Positions 20,295 through 24,758 of a stretch of 24,758 bases of DNA are shown in pieces (position 1 is the stretch's first letter; every line of letters begins with the position of its first letter). Made by a program: the position numbers and the translations under genes. The notes under the pieces were generated by a model. The model made no database searches. It worked only from the letters and a program-made list of their open reading frames with translations, and was not told the DNA's origin. The stretch comes from a virus, in the IMG/VR virus record IMGVR_UViG_3300032285_003852, positions 1-24,758 of that record. One strand, written 5' to 3'.

Positions 20295-20848
20295 TGGAGC
20301 TACTTCTAAAAGATTTTGGTATTTTTATTGAAAATTGTGTAGATAAAGAATCAATAGAATCATTCTTAAAATCAATTTCTAGTTTAGAAGATATAGATAT
20401 GAGATTTGGAACATACAAAAGATTAGATATTAATGATAAAACAGTTATAGATAAATATAATTATATAGAGTCTATTATAATCGAAACTGCAAAAAATAAC
20501 TTAAGCAAAATTGGTAAAAATATAGAAGATTATGAAAAATGTAATAACATATATAAAATAAAAACTTGGGGTTTAGATCAAGAAATTGGTTTTCATAAAG
20601 ATAGTGTGGGGGTAGAGGTCACACAAATAAAAAGCCCAGCAATTAGTATTGTTTTTTATTTAACTGAAGATTTTGAAGGTGGAGAAATAATCTTTCCTAA
20701 TAAAGATAATGAGTATTCAGATGAAGACATAATCATAAAGCCAAAAGCTGGAAGCATTATTATATTTCATTCAGATATAACTCATAGAGTAAATAAGCTT
20801 ATAAGCGGCAGAAGAATAGCAACAGATTTATTTTTATCTAAAAAATAA
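20294..20848 (+). CDS. Fe(II)/2-oxoglutarate oxygenase, P4H-like (copy E)
   Basis: A 184-residue protein starting with GTG, one base overlapping the previous stop. Iron ligands His101-x-Asp103 (GFHKDSVG) and His164 (DITHRVN) are intact, with Arg173/174 (SGRRIATDL). FEGGEIIFP and KPKAGSIIIFHS are family strands. It is the closest relative of the degenerate copy C, so one of the pair lost its metal site after duplication. Its stop abuts the minus-strand gene with no spacer and no terminator. Confidence 0.83.
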   Translation: MELLLKDFGIFIENCVDKESIESFLKSISSLEDIDMRFGTYKRLDINDKTVIDKYNYIESIIIETAKNNLSKIGKNIEDYEKCNNIYKIKTWGLDQEIGFHKDSVGVEVTQIKSPAISIVFYLTEDFEGGEIIFPNKDNEYSDEDIIIKPKAGSIIIFHSDITHRVNKLISGRRIATDLFLSKK

Positions 20849-21409
20849 TTATTCCCACAATGGTCCAGCATCAAATATAATAGAGTACTTTTCTGAGAGG
20901 TTTTGTGTTCTATGCCAAGTACCAGCTCTAAGCCATAGAAGATCACCTGGCTCAAGCATGATTGTCTCTGGCTCTTTTCTCCAAGCTGTTTGCCATTCCC
21001 AACCTTGTCGTTCTTGATATTTAAATTCTTTTGGCACACCAGTCATCTCACCATAAAGCCCAACTTGCCATTCTGTAACACCTTTGCAGTGCCAATGAAG
21101 TATGTCGTAAGGGTCTTTGTGAAGCGGCTCTCCTGGCCATACAGAGTCTAAATTTCTGTATCTTTTGCCTTCAAATATGTAGTATTGATATTCAATATCT
21201 GGGTATGCTTTTTTTGACTCATCTAAAAAGTATTGCATAGGTTCAGGAAGCGGAACATCCTGAATAAACTTACGAACACCAGTGCTTGCTGGATCAATTA
21301 TTTCCTCAAACTCTTTCCAGGTTGGTACGGGGTGGTGCCAATTGCGTAATACTGCATAGGGAAGATTATCCCTTTTTGCATTACTAACAAACTCAGCCAA
21401 TGTTGTCAT
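20849..21409 (-). CDS. JmjC/cupin-like Fe-dependent oxygenase-family protein
   Basis: A 186-residue protein. His97-x-Asp99 (PLHKDPYDILHWHCKG) and His166 (AGTWHRTQN) fit a JmjC-type iron site; MLEPGDLLWL is the strand before the distal His. It is a paralogue of the next gene and, more distantly, of 847-1428. It overlaps that gene by ATGA. GGGGAT precedes its ATG. Its base composition is visibly less AT-rich than the plus-strand oxygenases, hinting at a separate origin. Substrate unknown. Confidence 0.72.
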   Translation of the reverse strand: MTTLAEFVSNAKRDNLPYAVLRNWHHPVPTWKEFEEIIDPASTGVRKFIQDVPLPEPMQYFLDESKKAYPDIEYQYYIFEGKRYRNLDSVWPGEPLHKDPYDILHWHCKGVTEWQVGLYGEMTGVPKEFKYQERQGWEWQTAWRKEPETIMLEPGDLLWLRAGTWHRTQNLSEKYSIIFDAGPLWE

Positions 21410-21984
21410 TTTTTATCCCCGTCCTTGTATATTTTGCCAGCCTGCATGATCACTGAGTATTTATCGCAAATATTTTCTGTTTCATGCCATGACATATTAT
21501 CAAACCAAAGAACATCGCCAGGCTCTAAGATAAATGTATCGTAAGGTCCAGTCCAATGAGCATCCCAATCAAAGTATGTTCCAACATCTGGTTTGGCCTT
21601 TCTATAATCATTCTTTGCTTCTGCATGAATACCAACATTCCATTTGGTAACCCCAGTACAGTGCCAATGAATTACATCAAACATGTCGTGATGAAGCTTA
21701 GATCCAGGCTTGTTATAGTAAAAGTTTCTATAATAAATATTGGAGAAAATATAAAAATCATTATCTGATTCAGGATAAGCCTTATTTGCCTCATCAATAA
21801 AATATTGTATCTTTGAATTAACTTCTCTATTTTCTAGCTGGAGGCGTCTAAACCACTCGTCTTCTGGACCGTACATGGCGTCTATTTCTTTTCTGGTAGG
21901 AGTAGGTTGATGCCAGTTTTTAAATACGGCATAATGTTTTCCTTCAGATTTAGCTTCTTTAATTAGATCAGATAATGTAGTCAT
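21406..21984 (-). CDS. JmjC/cupin-like Fe-dependent oxygenase-family protein
   Basis: A 192-residue protein that begins MTTLSDLIKEAKSEGKHYAV, close to its downstream paralogue. His98/His99-x-Asp100 in KLHHDMFDVIHWHCTG and His167 in NMSWHETEN give an iron-binding set; ILEPGDVLWF is the preceding strand. It starts from a near-leaderless promoter and is first in a two-gene minus-strand operon that runs against the P4H block. Role unknown; a cupin without oxygenase activity is the alternative. Confidence 0.72.
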   Translation of the reverse strand: MTTLSDLIKEAKSEGKHYAVFKNWHQPTPTRKEIDAMYGPEDEWFRRLQLENREVNSKIQYFIDEANKAYPESDNDFYIFSNIYYRNFYYNKPGSKLHHDMFDVIHWHCTGVTKWNVGIHAEAKNDYRKAKPDVGTYFDWDAHWTGPYDTFILEPGDVLWFDNMSWHETENICDKYSVIMQAGKIYKDGDKK

Positions 21985-21992
21985 ATACCTAT

Positions 21993-21998
21993 ATTATA
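21993..21998 (-). promoter_or_regulatory. -10 box, near-leaderless minus-strand promoter
   Basis: TATAAT on the minus strand ends 8 bases before the ATG of the 21984 gene. No Shine-Dalgarno is visible in that interval. Confidence 0.5.
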
Positions 21999-22068
21999 CT
22001 ATATGGTAAATATTGCTCGCAATTAGTGAAGCGAAAAAGTGAAAAAGTTCGGCGGTAGAGACAATCTG

Positions 22069-22081
22069 GTCACTACGTGAC
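22069..22081. promoter_or_regulatory. Perfect dyad between -35 and -10 positions
   Basis: GTCAC-TAC-GTGAC lies 9 bases upstream of the TATAAT at 22091, covering the -35 region. A likely repressor or activator site for the 22103 gene. Confidence 0.5.
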
Positions 22082-22090
22082 ATTAAATGC

Positions 22091-22096
22091 TATAAT
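22091..22096 (+). promoter_or_regulatory. Extended -10 of a predicted leaderless promoter
   Basis: TGCTATAAT (22088-22096), then exactly 6 bases to the ATG at 22103; no Shine-Dalgarno. Confidence 0.65.
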
Positions 22097-22102
22097 GGCT
22101 AT

Positions 22103-22339
22103 ATGGATAATATAGAATTAACAGATGAAGAGATTTCAAAGAATTATATCTCAGATGATGAGCATATGGATAAATGGAATAATCTTGAAAAAGCTTGCTG
22201 GAAAGGCTATAAGCAAGTAGGAATGAAAGATAAAAATGGTAAGCAAGTACCTAACTGCGTACCTATTAATAAATCGACGGGATTACCAGAAGAGCCAACA
22301 ACTTCTTGGGATGGCGTATTTAAACCAAAGGTAGATTAA
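22103..22339 (+). CDS. Small phage protein with a CWxGY...VPNCVP motif
   Basis: A 78-residue protein. ACWKGYKQVGMKDKNGKQVP followed by NCVPINKS is a motif that recurs in many unrelated phages, mostly as a short stand-alone or C-terminal domain, without a proven function. The N-terminus is acidic (ELTDEEISKNYISDDEHMDK). First gene of a three-gene plus-strand group. Confidence 0.78.
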   Translation: MDNIELTDEEISKNYISDDEHMDKWNNLEKACWKGYKQVGMKDKNGKQVPNCVPINKSTGLPEEPTTSWDGVFKPKVD

Positions 22340-22341
22340 TC

Positions 22342-22509
22342 ATGGGTATATTAGATAACCTAAAAACTTCTTTAGAAAAAGCGGAAAAGGCAGAGAAATG
22401 CCATTACTGTCAAGCTATAGCTACATATAATGATATAGCAGAGATAGATAGAACATATAAGATCGTAGGCGTATGTTCATGTCATTCATATAAAGGATTA
22501 GCATCCTAG
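22342..22509 (+). CDS. Small zinc-binding protein
   Basis: A 55-residue ORF, 2 bases after the previous stop, with Cys20-x2-Cys23 (KCHYCQ) and Cys45-x-Cys47-His48 (VCSCHSYK) making a likely zinc site after an amphipathic helix (LDNLKTSLEKAEKAE). Unknown role. Confidence 0.62.
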   Translation: MGILDNLKTSLEKAEKAEKCHYCQAIATYNDIAEIDRTYKIVGVCSCHSYKGLAS

Positions 22510-22525
22510 TCGACTACAATTATGG

Positions 22526-22531
22526 TATAAT
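22526..22531 (+). promoter_or_regulatory. Extended -10 of a predicted leaderless promoter
   Basis: TGGTATAAT (22523-22531), exactly 6 bases, ATG at 22538; no Shine-Dalgarno. Confidence 0.65.
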
Positions 22532-22537
22532 ATATAA

Positions 22538-22729
22538 ATGATAACTTTAATATTAATAGCTTTATCCTGGTATGTAACTAAACTATATTACACCAGAGAT
22601 CCTTTGATCCATATGTCAGAGTTAGATGATTTTGGTTTAATGACTGCAAAGTGCCATGGATGCTCTCAATATATGGTAATTAGCCAAGAGCATATGCGTA
22701 ATCCATTTTACTGTAACCTCTGTAAATAG
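22538..22729 (+). CDS. Membrane-anchored four-Cys zinc ribbon
   Basis: A 63-residue protein with an N-terminal hydrophobic helix (residues 2-17) and a C-terminal zinc ribbon, Cys39-x2-Cys42 and Cys59-x2-Cys62 (KCHGCSQYM, FYCNLCK). The TM-plus-ribbon layout echoes the 8418-8783 protein, also leaderless by prediction. Function unknown. It is the last plus-strand gene before the non-coding region. Confidence 0.65.
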   Translation: MITLILIALSWYVTKLYYTRDPLIHMSELDDFGLMTAKCHGCSQYMVISQEHMRNPFYCNLCK

Positions 22730-22803
22730 AGCAAATAGGCACTTAACTCCTATATCCCCCTCCCAATTATCTCCTCTCCTATAGCCCTTAGAAGGCTTAT
22801 ATA

Positions 22804-22829
22804 GTGGAGTAAAGTGGAGCATTGTGGAG
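22804..22829. repeat. GTGGAG x3 with 10-bp period
   Basis: GTGGAG occurs at 22804, 22814 and 22824, one helical turn apart, so the copies face the same side of the DNA. Possible cooperative protein-binding site. Confidence 0.6.
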
Positions 22830-22833
22830 AATT

Positions 22834-22864
22834 TATACTATAGATTAGTTTTCATATACTATAG
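22834..22864. repeat. TATACTATAG x2 with 21-bp period
   Basis: Copies at 22834-22843 and 22855-22864, two helical turns apart. Each contains the -10-like TATACT. Confidence 0.55.
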
Positions 22865-23073
22865 TTATATCTATTTTATTATATATGTGTAATTGAGCAT
22901 ACCCCATCTTAAACGTAATGTCAATAGGACAATTCGGACATATATAGCAGCATATTGATCCATATTTGTCAATAGTTTTTATGAGGAATTTTGATCTATT
23001 TTGCCATATTCTCTACAGATTTGTCGACATTTATAATGTATATTAGATTATTCTGACATATTCTGTAGCAAAT

Positions 23074-23166
23074 TTCAGGGATTTTGTCAACCTTTCGTAA
23101 ATGCAAAATTTGGCCCATGTTCAGGGATTTTGATTAATTGGTCGTAAATAGAAAAATTTGCCCTTA
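23074..23166. repeat. 46-bp imperfect direct repeat (iteron-like)
   Basis: TTCAGGGATTTTG begins at 23074 and again at 23120, each followed by CGTAAAT and then AAATTTGGCCC or AAATTTGCCC. A related block (CGTAAG, then AAATTTTGGCCC and ATTTTGATC) lies at 23947-23980. Confidence 0.6.
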
Positions 23167-23180
23167 TGCCCACAGATACA

Positions 23181-23219
23181 AAGATATCCACAAGCTGTGG
23201 ATAAACTTGTGGATATCTT
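23181..23219. promoter_or_regulatory. 14-bp dyad with three DnaA-like boxes
   Basis: AAGATATCCACAAG (23181-23194) is perfectly repeated in reverse at 23206-23219 with an 11-base centre. DnaA-like boxes fall at 23184-23192 (ATATCCACA), 23196-23204 (TTATCCACA on the minus strand, perfect consensus) and 23208-23216 (ATATCCACA on the minus strand), each 12 bases apart. Candidate DnaA-dependent replication or control site. Confidence 0.6.
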
Positions 23220-23273
23220 GGGCTATATATGTTTATCTATATAACCAGGCATGCTTCTCTCATTGTATATGCC

Positions 23274-23642
23274 TTAATTGAATGGATCTAGTTCTTCACT
23301 CCGCCATCCAAATTTGTATTGCTTTGGTTCCACCCGCTTTACCTGGTAGGAACGGGAAGGAAGTTTAAGATTAACTAATCTATTATCTTCCTGATATGCT
23401 TTGATACATTCGTTTAACTCATTAGCAAGAGATAGACCTTCGGTTGTCTCATTTCTATTTAGATATACATTGTACATCTTGGCTTGCTCAGATATAATTG
23501 ACACAACCATTTCCATAATTCGGTCAATGGTGTGCAATGGCTGTTCAGCCATATATCGACCAAATACTGTTGGATTAAACCAATGGTCATCTGTTAGATT
23601 TACTAATGATTCTGCTACTTTTAGTTCAGGTGATTTACTCAT
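23274..23642 (-). CDS. Phage protein of unknown function
   Basis: A 122-residue soluble protein. ATG 23642 (MSKSPELKVAESLVNLTDDH) is used because GGAAGG lies 6 bases upstream; the frame extends to a TTG at 23660. Mostly helical (HTIDRIMEMVVSIISEQAKM), ending in a basic strand region (SYQVKRVEPKQYKFGW). No family is recognised. Base composition is clearly less AT-rich than the genes at 11884-20848. A TGATACAAT-like extended -10 lies at 23667-23675 on this strand. Confidence 0.65.
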   Translation of the reverse strand: MSKSPELKVAESLVNLTDDHWFNPTVFGRYMAEQPLHTIDRIMEMVVSIISEQAKMYNVYLNRNETTEGLSLANELNECIKAYQEDNRLVNLKLPSRSYQVKRVEPKQYKFGWRSEELDPFN

Positions 23643-23673
23643 ACTCCGCCTTCCGCCCAACTGTCGATTGTAT

Positions 23674-23715
23674 CAAAAAAGAAAGAGGAGGTCAAGGACC
23701 AACGAAGCCTTGACC
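23674..23715 (-). terminator. Rho-independent terminator, minus strand
   Basis: On the minus strand, GGTCAAGG (23715-23708) pairs with CCTTGACC (23697-23690) and is followed by a T-rich tract (CTCTTTCTTTTTT). It lies just after the small basic protein gene. Confidence 0.75.
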
Positions 23716-23728
23716 CCCCCTCAAAGTT

Positions 23729-23875
23729 TTACTTAGCCTTGCTTGCTGTTTCCTTGGTGAAGACAACGCCTGCCTTCTCAGCTTCCTGGAGAGCTACCTT
23801 AGCTGCTCCTGAGAAACGTCCACGTACACCAACTGTAATGCCTTGCTGCTTTAGATATTCACGCTTTGTTGCCAT
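23729..23875 (-). CDS. Small basic DNA-binding-type protein with RGR motif
   Basis: A 48-residue protein, MATKREYLKQQGITVGVRGR at the start, then FSGAAKVALQEAEKAG. The RGRF motif (18-21) between two short helices resembles the C-terminal DNA-binding part of Lsr2 (AT-rich minor groove via RGR) and short actinophage proteins of this pattern. GAAAGGGG precedes the ATG and a strong terminator follows the stop, so this is a compact single-gene unit, likely well expressed. A nucleoid-type or silencing role is inferred; full Lsr2 has an extra N-terminal dimer domain that is missing here. Confidence 0.68.
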   Translation of the reverse strand: MATKREYLKQQGITVGVRGRFSGAAKVALQEAEKAGVVFTKETASKAK

Positions 23876-23911
23876 TTGTTTATCCCCTTTCAAGAGATGA
23901 TATTTGTTCTA

Positions 23912-23940
23912 ATTATATAAGATATCCACGAATTTGTAAA
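23912..23940 (-). promoter_or_regulatory. Promoter of the RGR-motif gene
   Basis: Minus strand: TTTACA (23940-23935), 17-base spacer, TATAAT (23917-23912), start near 23905 and a leader of about 30 bases with GAAAGGGG. A DnaA-like TATCCACG lies in the spacer. Confidence 0.6.
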
Positions 23941-23967
23941 TACCTCCGTAAGACCAAATTTTGGCCC

Positions 23968-24108
23968 TCAATTTTGATCGCTTGGTTCCATTCTATCTTT
24001 AATTAATTTAGCAATGATGTTGTGAGCCTCGATGTTTTCAGTTTCGCTGCCACCCCATAAAAGCTTTTGTGCTTTATTTAATTGATCATTGATGTACTGG
24101 TCACTCAT
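23968..24108 (-). CDS. Small phage protein of unknown function
   Basis: A 46-residue helical protein (MSDQYINDQLNKAQKLLWGG start, MEPSDQN end). The start at 24108 gives an 8-base overlap with the upstream stop (ATGAGTGA); an ATG six bases earlier is also possible, and the Glu-coding GAGGAAG repeats of the upstream gene serve as ribosome site. No family is recognised. Confidence 0.58.
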   Translation of the reverse strand: MSDQYINDQLNKAQKLLWGGSETENIEAHNIIAKLIKDRMEPSDQN

Positions 24109-24415
24109 CTTCATCTTCTTCCTCTTCTTCCTCAAACATGGTATCAACAATATAATCACGATTCATCATCCATTCAAGGACGTCCTCTTGATGTTGTTCG
24201 GCACCATACTCCAAGGAAAACCCTTGCCCAGCCTCTACAGCCTCGCATAGGTGGTCCCACATTTGGTTTTTTGTTACCTTTGCCTTGTAGGTCTCATCCT
24301 GCAAAATGTTGTCGATTGTAGACCAGGTCCACAGCCACACCAGGGATAAACCCAGGTCGGTGGTATCTAGAATCTCTAAACATTTGTTTAGTTTATCTTT
24401 GTCATCAGGCTTCAT
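24101..24415 (-). CDS. Acidic-tailed phage protein of unknown function
   Basis: A 104-residue protein; ATG 24415 is chosen for its AAAGGAG ribosome site. It has a helical, Trp-containing body (LSLVWLWTWSTIDNILQDET, FSLEYGAEQHQEDVLEWMMN) and ends in an unbroken run of Glu/Asp (EEEEEEDEDE), which can mimic DNA charge or bind basic proteins. It overlaps the upstream gene by 11 bases. No family is recognised. Confidence 0.6.
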   Translation of the reverse strand: MKPDDKDKLNKCLEILDTTDLGLSLVWLWTWSTIDNILQDETYKAKVTKNQMWDHLCEAVEAGQGFSLEYGAEQHQEDVLEWMMNRDYIVDTMFEEEEEEDEDE

Positions 24416-24677
24416 TCTTTGCTCCTTTCGCAAAAGCAATGTCATATGTTAGTCTGTATAGTTCGCCATAAGTATCTAGAACACCTTCCCAATATTTGCG
24501 TTCCATTGAATCCATTGCTTCTTCGGATTCATCCTCCGCCTCTTGGGCTAAGGCCAACTGCTGTTCGGCCTCTACCATGAGGACCTTTAGTTCACCGTGC
24601 ATGATGTCTGCTCCGTCCATACCGAGGTTGACCATGCGTTGCAAATGGGGTGGGAGCCCAATATCTTCTGAGTTCAT
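24405..24677 (-). CDS. Acidic helical phage protein of unknown function
   Basis: A 90-residue protein, first of a coupled minus-strand group. The N-terminus (MNSEDIGLPPHLQRMVNLGM) is followed by a strongly acidic helical segment (EAEQQLALAQEAEDESEEAM) and an aromatic C-terminal helix. AAAGGG precedes the ATG. No motif is recognised. Confidence 0.6.
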   Translation of the reverse strand: MNSEDIGLPPHLQRMVNLGMDGADIMHGELKVLMVEAEQQLALAQEAEDESEEAMDSMERKYWEGVLDTYGELYRLTYDIAFAKGAKNEA

Positions 24678-24703
24678 ATTATTCCCTTTCGTTTGAAGAC
24701 GTT

Positions 24704-24734
24704 AGTATATCACGAGCCACTGACAATAAGTGGC
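24704..24734 (-). promoter_or_regulatory. Minus-strand promoter with an upstream dyad
   Basis: TATACT on the minus strand (24709-24704) would start transcription about 20 bases before the 24677 ATG. GCCACT-N7-AGTGGC (24716-24734) covers the -35 region and may be an operator; the -35 itself is weak. Confidence 0.45.
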
Positions 24735-24758
24735 GGGTAGCAATGAGTTCTCCAGTAT

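Larger units (their letters stand above)
22730..23273. other. Non-coding, repeat-rich region between convergent genes (possible origin)
   Basis: About 540 bases without a credible ORF, mostly very AT-rich. It contains a pyrimidine-rich stretch (22745-22790), GTGGAG three times at 10-base spacing, TATACTATAG twice at 21-base spacing, TGTCAATAG at 22919 and 22967, a 46-base imperfect direct repeat and, at the right end, a long dyad with three DnaA-like boxes. No clear rho-independent terminator is seen for either converging group. An origin of replication or a regulatory hub is the best reading. Confidence 0.55.

Noticed and set aside
22804-23166. CRISPR array
   Set aside because: Repeats are short, imperfect and of differing period; no uniform spacers and no cas genes.
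23181-23219. Rho-independent terminator at the 14-bp dyad
   Set aside because: No T-run follows on either strand, and the sequence is made of DnaA-like boxes.
23401-23736. Plus-strand ORF opposite 23274-23642
   Set aside because: Covers a minus-strand terminator and lacks a ribosome site; the minus-strand gene has both start signals and coupling.
24082-24696. Plus-strand ORFs opposite the last minus-strand genes
   Set aside because: The minus-strand set has overlapping coupled starts with good ribosome sites; the plus-strand frames do not.
1-24758. Prophage with integrase or attachment site
   Set aside because: No integrase, excisionase, att-like repeat at a tRNA 3' end or host flank is visible in the window.

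Overview
The window looks like part of an AT-rich, tailed double-stranded DNA phage (or a phage-derived metagenomic contig) that infects an actinobacterium. A CHAP endolysin with a peptidoglycan-binding domain, two candidate holins, a tail-fibre-like protein, two tRNAs, a WhiB-type Fe-S regulator, an RGR-motif small basic protein and many tiny zinc-binding ORFs with 4- to 14-base overlaps all fit. WhiB is an actinobacterial hallmark. Low GC, TTA/AAT-rich codon use and an unusual number of metabolic genes suggest an aquatic, low-GC actinobacterial host, but that last step is inference. No terminase, portal, capsid, polymerase or integrase gene lies in the window.

Layout: 1-5510 holds the end of an unidentified gene, the endolysin, a cupin-like oxygenase, an FmdB-like zinc ribbon, a tail-fibre-like protein, an 881-residue secreted PA14/coiled-coil protein and two small membrane proteins. 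5525-8941 holds tRNA-Asn and tRNA-Leu(UAA), WhiB, small phage proteins and an HslV/proteasome-like Ntn hydrolase. 8980-11860 holds a secreted subtilase, thioredoxin and a secreted Ala/Thr-rich protein closed by a strong terminator. 11884-16639 is a sulfur-type module: two luciferase-like (LLM) flavoproteins, two DUF2061 membrane proteins, an APS-kinase/nucleotidyltransferase fusion and, on the minus strand, a sulfotransferase-like protein. 16703-21984 is an oxygenase/redox block: five Fe(II)/2-oxoglutarate oxygenase-like genes, a CDGSH Fe-S mini-protein, a glutathione peroxidase, a solo HTH protein and two minus-strand JmjC-cupin-like genes. 22103-22729 holds three small ORFs. 22730-23273 is non-coding, repeat-rich and carries three DnaA-like boxes. 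23274-24677 is a minus-strand run of small genes.

How the genes may work together (inference): the APS kinase would make PAPS, which the sulfotransferase could use. The LLM proteins resemble the alkanesulfonate monooxygenase core and could free sulfur from organosulfonates. CDGSH, GPx and thioredoxin could support redox balance beside up to eight Fe-dependent oxygenase-fold proteins, one of which has lost its iron ligands. Three secreted proteins could modify or decorate the cell surface.

The most striking non-coding signal is promoter architecture. Nine genes have a -10 hexamer exactly six bases before the ATG, which predicts leaderless mRNAs. Two Shine-Dalgarno-led genes instead start transcription at a 5'-terminal hairpin.
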